DNA from: UBA6107 sp964459385
GTDB lineage: Bacteria; Chloroflexota; Anaerolineae; Anaerolineales; Anaerolineaceae
Direction of reading: 5' to 3'
Length of the DNA stretch: 64,000 nt
Assembly (NCBI GenBank): GCA_964459385.1
Contig: CAYWLG010000002.1
Span: 258,706-322,705 of the forward strand
Shown here: one piece after another, positions 34,159-43,919 of the stretch
How the letters are laid out: every line of letters begins with the position of its first letter
Numbering within the stretch: position 1 is the stretch's first letter
Notes under the pieces: generated by a model
What the model was told of the DNA's origin: nothing
Seen by the model: the letters and a program-made list of their open reading frames with translations, nothing else
Database searches by the model: none
Program-made: the position numbers and the translations under genes

Positions 34159-36692
34159 GAATCCAATGGATGTTGGCGTTCCGCTATCTGCGCGGGCGCT
34201 TGCAAAGGAGCATTTTAACCACGCTGGCTGTGGCTCTGGGTGTGATGATCCTCTTCGGCATGAACGGGGTTATGCCCCCCATGCTCGAGGCCTTCCGTCG
34301 CAGCATGTACACCAGTGCCAGCCAGGTAGACTTTTCGATTTCGAGCACCTCGAACACGGCCTTTGATCAGGCTGCGCTTCAGACCGTGCAGCAGAACAAA
34401 AGCGTTTCGCTGGCCGAAGGGTATCTCAGCCAGACGGTCTTGCTGCCCACCAGTCTGGGAGGTTCTTCTGACACGTACAGCGGCGTCAATTCGCTTGATC
34501 TCACCGGCGTTGACCCGGCCACCATTCAATCGCTGCATCTCTTCACCCTGGCTTCGGGACGTTTTCTTGAACCCGCTGATACGGATGCGGTGGTCATCAG
34601 TCAATATCTGGCTTCTACATTAAAGGTGGAAGTCGGCCAAACCTTGAGCCTGCCGGCCGCCTATGGCGTAGCAGATCTTCAGGTAGTGGGCATTTTGAAC
34701 AATGTAGAACCCAATGCCCAGACCCAGATCTTCACGCCGCTTGCGACCGCGCAGAAACTGCTCAACCTGCCGGGTCAGATCAACTCGATTGACGTCATCC
34801 TCACGGCCAATACCGATAAAACCACGGTTGAGAATGAGGTACTGGTCCAATTGGGCGACAGCTTCAAGATCGGCACCAGCGAAACCGGTACCTCACTTTA
34901 CGCCGCCCTCAACATTGGCACCTCTGTGATGTGGTTCTTCGGCATCGCGGCTCTGCTCATGGCGGGCTTTATCATCTTCAACACCTTCCGCACCCTGGTG
35001 GCAGAACGCCGTCGTGATATGGCCATGCTGCGTGCCATCGGCGCCAACCGTCAGACCCTCATGGGCATGATCCTGATCGAAAGCCTGCTGCAAGGGATGC
35101 TTGGCACCGCCTTTGGCCTGCTCTTTGGCTGGCTGATGGCAACCGGCTTTTTGGTCGCACTGCGCGGCATCATGCAGTCTTTCCTGCACATGCAGATCGC
35201 CAACCCGATCTTCACGGCCAGCAACTGGATCGCTTCGATCCTGCTCGGCGTCGGTTTCACCGTAGCCAGCGCTTACTTCCCGGCCAGATCGGCCATGAAG
35301 ATCACCCCGATGGAAGCCCTGCGCCCGGCTTTGGGAGCAACCGAATACCGCAAAGATCGCATCCGCGCCTTGATCGGTGTAGCGCTGATCGCTCTGGCGG
35401 TGGTTGGGCTGCTCATCGGCGGCATGGGCATCACTTCGCTGGCGGTTTTGCTCTTCATCATTGGCTTGATCTTGGTCACCCCGGCGCTGGTACGTCCGGT
35501 CGCCAAAGGGTTTGGCTGGCTCTTTCACTTCCTCTTCCCGCGCGAAGGCGAACTGGCCCAGGAAAATCTCTCCCGCCAGCCCAGCCGAGCCGCCACCACT
35601 GCTTCGGCCATGATGATCGGCCTGGCGTTGACCGTGGCCATGCTCGGCATGATGACCAGCATGTGGAGCGGGTTCATGACCTATCTGGATAAAAGCCTCG
35701 GCTCAGATTTCATCATGATGCCCACCTCAATGGTACTGGGCGGCGGCAACATCGGCGCTGCCCCCACCCTGGCAGGCGATCTGCGCCAAGTGCAGGGTGT
35801 CTCTGGCGTGACCACGCTGCGTCTCGCCAACAGCCAGACCAAAGGCAACGACTTGCAGATTATCGGCATCGATCCGGTCACCTACCCCGAAATCTCCGGC
35901 CTGGAGTTTTCAAAGGGAGACGCCGAGACAGCCTATACCGCTCTGGCCGACAGCCGTTCGATCATCGTCAACGGCATCTTTGCAGCCTCTGCCGGCGTGA
36001 AGGTGGGCGACGTGCTCACCCTGAAGACGCCCGGCGGCGATCAGGAATACAGTGTCGTCGCCATCGGCATGGATTACCTCAATGCCAAACTGGCCACGGC
36101 TTACGTTTCGCAGGCCAATCTTGAAAAGGACTTCAACCAGACCACCGATATGCTCTTTATGATCAATCGTCAAAAAGACGCCAGCGTTTCTGAGTTGAAT
36201 GCCAAGCTTCAGGAGGTCGCCAACAACTATCCGGCCTTCACGCTCTACGATGCCACCACCTTCAAGACCAGCCAGCAGCAGGTCTTTAGCCAGGCGCTTT
36301 CTGCACTCTACCTGCTGGTAGTGATGTTGGCCATCCCGGGCCTCATCGCTATGGCCAACACCATGAGCGTCAACGTCATCGAACGCACCCGTGAGATTGG
36401 CATGCTGCGTGCCGTGGGCTCTACCCGCCCGCAGGTCAAGCGCATCATCCTGGCAGAGAGCTTGATGCTTTCCACGCTGGGCACGGTCACCGGCATCGCC
36501 GTCGGCCTGTACTTGAGCTCGTATATCATCGGTGCGCTCAACTTCACCGGTTTCAAGCTCGATTTCTACTTCCCCACCACCGGCATCATTGTTGCCATCG
36601 TTGTGGGCATCGCCTTCGGCATCTTCGCCTCCATCGCGCCGGCCCGCAAAGCCGCCAACACCGAGATCGTCGAAGCCCTCCGGTACGAGTAA
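34155..36692 (+). CDS. FtsX-like ABC permease (MacB family), double-module
   Basis: An 845-residue permease in two FtsX halves. Each half has an N-terminal helix, an extracytoplasmic MacB_PCD-type domain and three membrane helices. The first FtsX core contains LVAERRRDMAMLRAIGANRQ and the second VIERTREIGMLRAVGSTRPQ, the typical coupling segments. This duplicated layout (8-10 helices) is common in Gram-positive-type and Chloroflexi exporters, which lack a MacA/TolC partner. Substrate unknown. It ends with an efficient terminator, so padR-ATPase-permease make one operon. Confidence 0.92.
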
Positions 36693-36707
36693 TTTCAACA
36701 AGATACG

Positions 36708-36742
36708 AAGAACCGCCTTCATTCAAAGGCGGTTCTTTTTTA
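36708..36742 (+). terminator. Terminator of the PadR-2 exporter operon
   Basis: Perfect 12-bp stem AAGAACCGCCTT / AAGGCGGTTCTT (36708-36737) followed by TTTTTTAT. It also lies against the end of the convergent MFS gene. Confidence 0.88.
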
Positions 36743-36756
36743 TCCAACTGTATCGC

Positions 36757-37944
36757 TCAAATTGTCGTTCGTCGATTTTTCAAGAAATTGGCCACCATAA
36801 AAAGCAGCGCCAGCGAGGCCACCCCGGCCAGAATCCAGAACAGGCGCGAAGGCCCCACTTTATCGAACATCAACCCGTTCATGGGCGAACCAAGAATGCT
36901 GGCCAGATACATGGTGGCCCAGAGCAGGCTTTGCCCCGTGTTGGTGAGATAATCGGGAAACAGGCTCTTCACATAAACCACACTGGTCACCAGAAAGAGC
37001 CCGAAAGAAATGCCGTTGATCAGGCTGATAGATAACACCCAGCTCGGATCGGGCATGATGGCATACAGGGCCATGCGCAGCGCATGGGCTGTCATCGCCA
37101 CGATGAGCAGCAAGTATGGGCCGAATTTTTTCAGCAGCTTGCCGCCAAAATAGATCACCGGGGCCTCGGCCAGGGCGCCGATGCTGAAAGAGAGCCCCAC
37201 CAGCCTGTCTTCGCCGCCCAGCGCCTTGATGTATAAACCCAAATAGTCATTCATGCCGCTGTTTGAGATGGCATAAAAGAAGATGCCCGCAAAAAAGAGC
37301 AGTGCGGCCGGTTGGATGCTGCGAAAAGAATCTTTTAGCGGGGTGGATTCATGTTTCGGTACCTTAAATCCGCTGGCAAATAAAAGCACCAGCGCCACCG
37401 AGATCATCAAGCCCAGGTAGAGCGGGAACATCCATTGCAGCCCAAATCGGTCGAACACCATGCCCAAAATCCAGGTGGAGAGGATGAAGCCGATTGAGCC
37501 AAAAATGCGCTGTTGGCCATAACGTTCTTTATGCTCTCCCAGCAAGATGAGATTGGCCGAGTCCAACTGCGGGATCAGCGCATTGACGAAAAAGCTGTAC
37601 ACCCCCGCCATCGGCAAGATCAGGTAGATGGAAGAAAGCCGTGAGATGATGAAGATGCTCGAACCGGCGCCCAGTGCGGCAATGGCGATGAGCAAGCGCG
37701 GGTTCGACAGGCGGTCGCTGACCAGGCCCACAAAGGGGCTGGAGATGAGGGCCACCAGTGGCACAACGGAACCGATCCAGCCGATCTGAAACCCGCTCAA
37801 ACCGATGCTTTTATAGTAAATGTTCAAATAAGCGGTGACGATGCCAAAAGCGGAAAAATACAGAAAGTAGACCGCTTTGACGAGCAGCAAATTGCGCCGG
37901 CGCAGCTTCTCTGCGTCCAGATCAACTATCCTACCTGGGTTCAT
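36757..37944 (-). CDS. Major facilitator superfamily transporter (MFS_1-like)
   Basis: A 395-residue, 12-helix carrier. The N-terminal part SAFGIVTAYLNIYYKSIGLSGFQIGWIGSV and the loop ISSPFVGLVSDRLSNPRLL match the MFS_1_like/oligosaccharide-H+ symporter type. The second half has the matching GEHKERYGQQRIFGSIGF and LPDYLTNTGQSLLWA regions. Substrate unknown; its position at the end of the carbohydrate gene run makes a sugar or sugar derivative plausible. ATG 37944 follows AAGGA; the upstream in-frame ATG is less likely. A terminator separates it from the gene upstream. Confidence 0.85.
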   Translation of the reverse strand: MNPGRIVDLDAEKLRRRNLLLVKAVYFLYFSAFGIVTAYLNIYYKSIGLSGFQIGWIGSVVPLVALISSPFVGLVSDRLSNPRLLIAIAALGAGSSIFIISRLSSIYLILPMAGVYSFFVNALIPQLDSANLILLGEHKERYGQQRIFGSIGFILSTWILGMVFDRFGLQWMFPLYLGLMISVALVLLFASGFKVPKHESTPLKDSFRSIQPAALLFFAGIFFYAISNSGMNDYLGLYIKALGGEDRLVGLSFSIGALAEAPVIYFGGKLLKKFGPYLLLIVAMTAHALRMALYAIMPDPSWVLSISLINGISFGLFLVTSVVYVKSLFPDYLTNTGQSLLWATMYLASILGSPMNGLMFDKVGPSRLFWILAGVASLALLFMVANFLKNRRTTI

Positions 37945-37974
37945 TTTGTTATCCTTCACAATGCCAAAAAGCAA

Positions 37975-38000
37975 ATTGAGGAATCCGACGATTCCTCAAT
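37975..38000 (-). terminator. Terminator between DMT and MFS genes
   Basis: Perfect 11-bp stem ATTGAGGAATC / GATTCCTCAAT with a four-base loop; read on the minus strand it is followed by TTGCTTTTTGG. Confidence 0.75.
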
Positions 38001-38019
38001 CCGCTTCAAAGAGGGGGAG

Positions 38020-39033
38020 TCAATGAATCGCTATGAAATAGGCACCCAACAGATAAAACAAAATGCCGATTCCCAGCGAGATATAAGCTTTTTTCGGGGC
38101 CCCCTTAAACTCGCCGTAGATCAGACCCCACATTTGTGTCCACAGCCCTGAAGTTACCCCCAGCGGCCAGGAGACCGCCGAGCTCAAAAAGGCGGTCGAG
38201 AAGGTGTGGATGATATTACCGCCATAGTGAAAGAGACCGGCAAAGATGCCGAATTTGGCCAGTTTGAAGGGCGTATGCAGCACGATCGACCACTGTTTTT
38301 TGACCGCCAGGATCGTTCCACTGGTCAGCATGGAACCGATGAAAGCCCCTGTTGCCAGCAGCACCATGAATGGCATCACCGCCAAGCCCTCGGGGTGCGT
38401 GCTGGAGCGAAGCCCATATGAAAGGCCAAAAGTATAAGAAGGGACGAACAAGGAGGAGAAAAATAGCAGGCCCAGTGCCCGCCACAGGTCTTTGGTGGTG
38501 TACTTCATCCTTCCAGAGGGCTGTTCTTCCGTTTCACTCTGCGAGCTGGAGTTCCATCTGCCAGCCAGCAGCGAGGCGAACACCGCCACCAACAGGAATA
38601 CCACCGAGAGTACGATGCGCGGCAGGGTCAGGCCAGCGGGCACTCCCCCTACATAAGCGGCCACGGCAGTGCCCACCAGCACATTGACCGATGATTGAAT
38701 CGGCTGCGAGAGCGAAAGCCCGATCACGCTGTACACATAAAGCGAGATGCGCATGCCCACCACATATAAAATGCCACACAGCAGCGTTAACCACACCCGA
38801 CTCGGATCGGACGACAAAACGTCGCCCATGTTACCGAGCAGATGGGGGCCGTCCAGAATGAACCCCACCGACCAGACCAGAACCAGAGAGGTGGTAAACA
38901 GGGTCACATAGAATCCATCCAGGGGATACCCCTTCAGGTACTTCAAAGAGATGAACCAGGTGCCCCACATGAAAGCCGCCACGAGGCTCATGATGATGGC
39001 GGGGGTCGTCGTTAATACCGGGCTGAAATTCAT
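38020..39033 (-). CDS. Ten-helix DMT-superfamily permease, GRP/RhaT-like
   Basis: A 337-residue membrane protein with ten hydrophobic helices. The N-terminal MWGTWFISLKYLKGYPLDGFYVTLFTT and the GLSLSQPIQSSVNVLVGTAVA helix resemble the glucose/ribose-porter, ureide-permease and RhaT branch of the drug/metabolite transporter superfamily. A hydrophilic loop near residue 175 is rich in Ser and Glu. It may move a sugar or nucleobase-like solute; the substrate is unknown. AGGAG precedes the ATG. It follows the YesL-like gene in the same direction. Confidence 0.7.
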   Translation of the reverse strand: MNFSPVLTTTPAIIMSLVAAFMWGTWFISLKYLKGYPLDGFYVTLFTTSLVLVWSVGFILDGPHLLGNMGDVLSSDPSRVWLTLLCGILYVVGMRISLYVYSVIGLSLSQPIQSSVNVLVGTAVAAYVGGVPAGLTLPRIVLSVVFLLVAVFASLLAGRWNSSSQSETEEQPSGRMKYTTKDLWRALGLLFFSSLFVPSYTFGLSYGLRSSTHPEGLAVMPFMVLLATGAFIGSMLTSGTILAVKKQWSIVLHTPFKLAKFGIFAGLFHYGGNIIHTFSTAFLSSAVSWPLGVTSGLWTQMWGLIYGEFKGAPKKAYISLGIGILFYLLGAYFIAIH

Positions 39034-39066
39034 AAAAAACTCCTCACAAAGATGGCGAAATTAAGT

Positions 39067-39789
39067 TCATTTCAAATCATCTGGCCGCGAGGTAAGTTTT
39101 GCCTCATCGTCTGCCAGTAGTTTTTGTAATTCTTCGGGTTCCAGCCAATCGGGGATCGGCTGACCCTCGATGAGCCAGTAGGTTTGCATCGAGATCAGGC
39201 ACACAAAGGCCGGTACCACAAACAAGACCGGTCCCAGCAGGATCAATCCCACCACAGAAAGGAACAGGTCTGTGATGCCCACCGCCAGCGCCACCAACGG
39301 ATGGCGAACCACGATCAGCAGTGCTTCCTTATAAATATGCGGTACCGAATACCCTTCTTTGCTGACCAGAATCGGAAACAGGAACGGCTGGCACAGGGCC
39401 CACATGGCCAGAAAATAGAAGGCAATGATCGAGACGAAGTTCAGTGCCCGTTCCGCCTGCCCCACCCAGAAATAGATGGCAAAGCCGATCACCGCCAGCA
39501 GGAAAAGGTTGCTCAAGCCCAAGGCCAGGCTCTTGCCCAGATGCTTGAAGAAGGCCTCCTTAAAGGTCTTGCGCACCACCACCTGCGATTCGCCCGGGTC
39601 GCGCAGGCCGGCAGCCACCGTGGCGTTCAGCGCTGCATAAGCCGCGGGCGAAGTGATAATGGGCAGCGAGAGCAGCACGTACCAGAAGTTGGGACGAATC
39701 CAGAACGGCAGGCGCTTAAACAACTGCTTGCAGCTCAACCACAGCACATCAAAAATGCGCGGATCATCGGGCTTGCGAACCTCACTCAC
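39067..39789 (-). CDS. YesL-like (DUF624) membrane protein
   Basis: A 240-residue protein with five to six helices. The segment NFWYVLLSLPIITSPAAYAALNATV corresponds to the hallmark LLW..LPIVTIGPA.AAL of YesL/DUF624 proteins, which are usually encoded beside carbohydrate ABC transporters and of unknown function. The start is GTG at 39789, overlapping the end of the EamA gene by eight bases, so the two are probably co-translated. Confidence 0.7.
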   Translation of the reverse strand: MSEVRKPDDPRIFDVLWLSCKQLFKRLPFWIRPNFWYVLLSLPIITSPAAYAALNATVAAGLRDPGESQVVVRKTFKEAFFKHLGKSLALGLSNLFLLAVIGFAIYFWVGQAERALNFVSIIAFYFLAMWALCQPFLFPILVSKEGYSVPHIYKEALLIVVRHPLVALAVGITDLFLSVVGLILLGPVLFVVPAFVCLISMQTYWLIEGQPIPDWLEPEELQKLLADDEAKLTSRPDDLK

Positions 39790-40714
39790 TGATCTCTGCC
39801 TTTTTCTTGCGTTTAAAAAGCTCAGAAAACTTTCCGCCGCGTATCTGCACCAGCACCAGCCCCACCAGCATCAAACCGATGCCGATCATCTGGTTCACTT
39901 TCAGGTGTTCGCCCAAAAAGGGCACAGCCAGTAAAGCCGTCCAGATCACGGTGGAAGCGCCCAGAATGCTGGCCTCATAAGAGCGCAGCACGCGCAAAAT
40001 ACTGTTCCACACCGTCAGACCGACGGCGATGGTGACAATGCCCAGATAGAAAATGATGGCCCAGTTCTTCCACCCTTCAATGACGATGGGGCGGTCGAAG
40101 ATCAAGCCCACCACCACGGTGATCGAACCACCGATCATGATCGCCAGGGTGGAGATGATGTTATTGCTGATGCCGTTCTTGGTGACAATGGCCAGCTTGC
40201 GGGCGATGTTATTGGTGAAGGCCACACCCAAAATCGAAACAAACACCAACACCACACCCAACAGCTCTGAAGGTGCGGGAATCCTTTGAAAGAACACACG
40301 CAGCCCGCCCAGCGCCACACAAGCCCCCAGCACCTGAAACACCGTGGGCGACTCTTTGAGGATGAGGATGCTCAACCCCATCGTAATGAACCCGATGAAG
40401 TTGCTCAGGTAGGTATTGGTAGTAGCGGGCAAAAAGTTAAGCGCGAACATCGAGGCAATGCGGCCGGTCACGAAATTGAAAAAGCCAATGGCCACGATCA
40501 TCCACCAGACCTGGCGCGGCATGGGTGGGATCTTTTCGCGTTTGATCACAAAGGTGTAAAAGACCATTGCCAGCATGCCGATGCCCACCGTCACCCAGGT
40601 GAGCGTCAGCGGATGCACGTCGCTCAGGGCCAGTTTGCTGAAGATCGTGCCGAACGACATGGTGATCAATACCACAACGGTGATGATGATTGCTTTGGCG
40701 CGTTCCTTGGTCAT
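39782..40714 (-). CDS. EamA/DMT family permease
   Basis: A 310-residue, ten-helix permease with two EamA repeats: the first with WVTVGIGMLAMVFYTF and NFVTGRIASMFALNFLPATT, the second with TIAVGLTVWNSILRVLRSYEASILGASTVIWTALLAVPFLGE. These transporters export amino acids, sugars or other metabolites; the substrate is not apparent. It has a good ribosome binding site (GAGGG) and begins three bases after the membrane-anchored gene upstream. Confidence 0.88.
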   Translation of the reverse strand: MTKERAKAIIITVVVLITMSFGTIFSKLALSDVHPLTLTWVTVGIGMLAMVFYTFVIKREKIPPMPRQVWWMIVAIGFFNFVTGRIASMFALNFLPATTNTYLSNFIGFITMGLSILILKESPTVFQVLGACVALGGLRVFFQRIPAPSELLGVVLVFVSILGVAFTNNIARKLAIVTKNGISNNIISTLAIMIGGSITVVVGLIFDRPIVIEGWKNWAIIFYLGIVTIAVGLTVWNSILRVLRSYEASILGASTVIWTALLAVPFLGEHLKVNQMIGIGLMLVGLVLVQIRGGKFSELFKRKKKAEISE

Positions 40715-40717
40715 GGC

Positions 40718-42055
40718 TTATCCCTCAACTTTAATTTTTTTCACCGAAATGTTGCGCAGCACGATGACGATCAATCCGATCAGCAGCGGCAGAAAGGCGA
40801 TTCCGTATAATGCACTGCGCATGGAAGTGTTCAATACCCTCACCTGCCGAGTGCTGCCTTCGATCAACTTGCCATCGGCGTCTTTGAGCGCGATCGTGTA
40901 TTGTGAATGCTGGGCGTCCAGATCGAGGCGGTAACCGCTGAACGAGACCGTGGACGATTTCTCGGCGTCGAATACATCGATGGTGTACCCCAGCCCGGAA
41001 CTGGTGGTTTGCGACACGGTGTAGGACACCACAGCACGGCTTTCACTTTCACTTGTGCCCTGCCCCAGCACCAGTTGGCCGCCGCCGTAAGGGTCAAACG
41101 AAACCCACTGAGTCTGGTCCGCGCGCGAAGCGGTCTCTTGCGGATCGATCATGCGCTGGTAAGCCTGCTGGTTATATTCGTATTCCAGGTAGGGCACCAG
41201 ATAGAGCGTGCTGTTATTGGGAGCATAGATCACACCATCCGGTTCCTGGGCATAATCGGGGGCCGTCCAGCGCTCGGCTGGGATCACCTTGTAGGCGATG
41301 GCCCGGCGCAGTTTGGCGAACACCACCAGCTGTTTTTGGCTGCCCGCCTGCAAAGAGCCATCCGGCAGCCGTAACTGAACGGAATAATTTCCGGCCGGCA
41401 GGGCGAAGACAAAGCCGTTGGCGATCTCGGTACTGTAAAGAGTGAAATCGGCCACCTTTGCCGGCTCAGTCGGGAAATCGGCATTGCTCAACGGAGCGCC
41501 GTTTGCGTCAGAGACGATGCGCGAGACTTCATCCGAGTAAGTCTGAAAATCTTTGTTATACTGCACCAGAGCATCCTGATAGGCTTCGCGCAGATGGGTG
41601 AAGTTGTCGTAGGCAGTCACGGCTTCTTTGCCCACCGCCAGATTTCGCGTGCCGATTGGGTCTTGTGAGTCATATTGGATCACGTAGGCCTGCGGTGGAA
41701 TGGATTTCACGATCCTGCCGCCCTGCAAGATTTCAAGCGTGCCATCTACAAAATTATTTTCGGCCAGCCAGTCGGCGTTATATTTTTGCGTCAGGGGCCA
41801 GAAATACACCTCGGTTTCTTTCGAAACCAGCACGTTGCTTTCGTTTTCCATCAGGTAAATGGTCTTTGTGTTGGCCGGGGCAAAAGTGGAGCGGTACACC
41901 TGCCCGTCAAAGGCCGAAATGGCATAGACAAAGGCTTCATTGCGCGCCGGTGCACTGGCCGAAACCGTGCTCACCGTCACGGCCAGCAGGCACAGGGTCA
42001 GCAAAATGCGCAGCAGTGCGGAGCTTGGAGCAGAAGCGGAGTGTTTATTTTTCAT
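40718..42055 (-). CDS. Uncharacterised exported protein with C-terminal anchor, in an ABC exporter operon
   Basis: A 445-residue protein with an N-terminal signal peptide (helix near residues 14-32, ending VSTVSASA) and one C-terminal membrane helix (SALYGIAFLPLLIGLIVIVL) followed by a basic tail, so most of the chain is outside the cytoplasm. The outside part is probably beta-rich with no recognised domain. It follows the ABC-2 permease by three bases, so it is likely an accessory or assembly partner of that exporter. Function unknown. Confidence 0.65.
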   Translation of the reverse strand: MKNKHSASAPSSALLRILLTLCLLAVTVSTVSASAPARNEAFVYAISAFDGQVYRSTFAPANTKTIYLMENESNVLVSKETEVYFWPLTQKYNADWLAENNFVDGTLEILQGGRIVKSIPPQAYVIQYDSQDPIGTRNLAVGKEAVTAYDNFTHLREAYQDALVQYNKDFQTYSDEVSRIVSDANGAPLSNADFPTEPAKVADFTLYSTEIANGFVFALPAGNYSVQLRLPDGSLQAGSQKQLVVFAKLRRAIAYKVIPAERWTAPDYAQEPDGVIYAPNNSTLYLVPYLEYEYNQQAYQRMIDPQETASRADQTQWVSFDPYGGGQLVLGQGTSESESRAVVSYTVSQTTSSGLGYTIDVFDAEKSSTVSFSGYRLDLDAQHSQYTIALKDADGKLIEGSTRQVRVLNTSMRSALYGIAFLPLLIGLIVIVLRNISVKKIKVEG

Positions 42056-42058
42056 TCT

Positions 42059-42922
42059 CTAGCCTCTCACACCTTTCTGCTCAAAGATCTTGATCGAGCC
42101 CAGCAACAGCACGAGAGCCTGTAACAGCAGAATGCCCAGATGACCAAAATAGGTCAGCCAAAGGCTGTCGGCGATCCCGTCCATCATCAGCGTAAGCTGG
42201 GAATAGGGTGAAATCCATTTGATGCCCGAAGCCAGCGTCATCAAGGTATCGCGCAGAAAGATCATCGAGTTGCTCGCCGTATCAGAAGAAGCCAGCAGCA
42301 GCGTCACCACCTGATCGGCGATCTGCACACCGCCCAGCACCAGCACGATCAAAAAGAAATACACCAGTGCGGTGCGTGCCTTGCCGCCCAGTACGGCCGT
42401 GAGAATACCAAAGGCGATAAAAGCGGCCGCCATCAGCACCGAAGAGAGCAGCATCAGCAATATCTTCATTGAAAAGGCCAGATGCAGCAGCCAGGTGACG
42501 ATATTGGCCCAGACGAAGACGATCAGCAGCATTTCCAGGTAGATCTTTAGTGAACCGATGAAAATGCCGATCAAAAAGGAGGCTTCATTGACCGGGCCAT
42601 AGGCCAGCACTTCAAGCGTGCCACGATCCCGTTCGCGGGAAACGTTGATCGAAGCCAGAATGGCCAGAAACAAGGCCAGAAAAGAGACACAGATCAGCAG
42701 CGGCAAAAACAGAGGCTGCTGCGAAATGAAAACCCTGTCGCTTTCGGCAGCCGTCAAATTGTTGTTGACCACCAGGGTGGCTGCCAACAATCCCAGAAAG
42801 AGAGTGATATAGATGCCCGCCCCATAGAGGATGGAGTTGCTGCTGCGGCCTTGAATGACCCAGGCAGAGCGAAGCAGTGCCCCGAAACCGGTCTTGGAGC
42901 GTGTTGAGTTGGAGGCTTTCAT
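42059..42922 (-). CDS. ABC-2 type transporter permease
   Basis: A 287-residue, six-helix permease: the first helix near residue 33, then SINVSRERDRGTLEVLAYGPVNEASFLIGIF, the cytoplasmic coupling segment typical of ABC-2/NosY-type exporters, followed by four further helices. It probably works with the ATPase encoded just upstream, whose end overlaps it by four bases. Substrate unknown. Confidence 0.85.
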   Translation of the reverse strand: MKASNSTRSKTGFGALLRSAWVIQGRSSNSILYGAGIYITLFLGLLAATLVVNNNLTAAESDRVFISQQPLFLPLLICVSFLALFLAILASINVSRERDRGTLEVLAYGPVNEASFLIGIFIGSLKIYLEMLLIVFVWANIVTWLLHLAFSMKILLMLLSSVLMAAAFIAFGILTAVLGGKARTALVYFFLIVLVLGGVQIADQVVTLLLASSDTASNSMIFLRDTLMTLASGIKWISPYSQLTLMMDGIADSLWLTYFGHLGILLLQALVLLLGSIKIFEQKGVRG

Positions 42923-43881
42923 GCGGGCTCCTTTCCGGCTTGATGTTCCTGTTTCAGGTCTTCCACGTAGCTCTCGGTCAGGGTAATAAAGGCGTCTTCC
43001 AGTGAGGTTTCTATGGTGCGCATACCCTGCAAGACCACCCCGCGCGCCGCCAACACCTTGCCCAGTTCAGCGCGATAATCTTTGTCGGCCGGGGTATCCA
43101 GCAGTAGGGTTTGTTCTTTCTTAACGGCCACATGGGTCACAAAAGGCAGCGCCTGAAGGGCTTCTGTCAGCCCGTCGTCGAGTTCAACCACTTCGATCTC
43201 GATCTGGCGTTTGCCGGCGACGTCTTGCCGGATGGAATCCATGCGGTCTTCGATCACCAGATGCCCCTTGGCGATGATGCCCACCCGGTCGGCCGTGCGC
43301 TCGATCTCAGACAGAATGTGGGATGAGATCAAAATGGTCGTGCCGCGTGCTTTTTCTTCCAGCAGTAACTGGCGGATCTGTACGATGCCAAAGGGATCCA
43401 GCCCCGAGACCGGCTCGTCCAGGATTAAGAGTTCCGGTGAATGCAGCAGCCCACGCACCACGCCCAGCTTGCGTTTCATGCCCGTGGAGTACCCTCCCAC
43501 CAGCACATCGCGCCACTCCCATAGATCAAGCTTTTCGAGCAGCGCTTTGATCTTTTTCTGCGCATCGGGTACGTCGTAGAGGGCTGCGAAGAACTGCAAA
43601 TACTCCAATGCGGTCATCTCATCGTAGAAATTCAGCGCTTCGGCCACCACGCCGATGCGGCGGCGAATGCCAAAAGGATCTTCGGCCATGTGCCTGCCAA
43701 AGACCTTCACCTCGCCGGCGCTGGGCTTGAGCACCCCCAGGATCATGCTCAGGGTGGTGGTCTTGCCGGCGCCGTTCGGGCCCAGAAAACCGTAAATCTC
43801 CCCTGCCTGGATCTTTAAATTCAGGTGATCGACGGCGGTGTATGACCCAAAGACCTTCGTCAACTCGTTGATCTCGATCAT
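42919..43881 (-). CDS. ABC-2 exporter ATP-binding protein (CcmA/NatA-like)
   Basis: A 320-residue ATPase: VFGSYTAVDHLNLKIQAGEIYGFLGPNGAGKTT (Walker A), MILGVLKPSAGEV, signature-region YSTGMKRKLGVVRGLLHSP, Walker B LLILDEPVSGLDP and the switch SSHILSEIERTADR. The C-terminal ~85 residues are a DUF4162-like extension common in these exporters. ATG 43881 follows AAGGA; the earlier in-frame ATG seven codons upstream is less likely. It lies 38 bases after the PfkB gene and may share its transcript. Confidence 0.92.
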   Translation of the reverse strand: MIEINELTKVFGSYTAVDHLNLKIQAGEIYGFLGPNGAGKTTTLSMILGVLKPSAGEVKVFGRHMAEDPFGIRRRIGVVAEALNFYDEMTALEYLQFFAALYDVPDAQKKIKALLEKLDLWEWRDVLVGGYSTGMKRKLGVVRGLLHSPELLILDEPVSGLDPFGIVQIRQLLLEEKARGTTILISSHILSEIERTADRVGIIAKGHLVIEDRMDSIRQDVAGKRQIEIEVVELDDGLTEALQALPFVTHVAVKKEQTLLLDTPADKDYRAELGKVLAARGVVLQGMRTIETSLEDAFITLTESYVEDLKQEHQAGKEPA

Positions 43882-43919
43882 GCAGTCCTTTTCATGATTC
43901 ATTTGTGCCCGTTCATGAA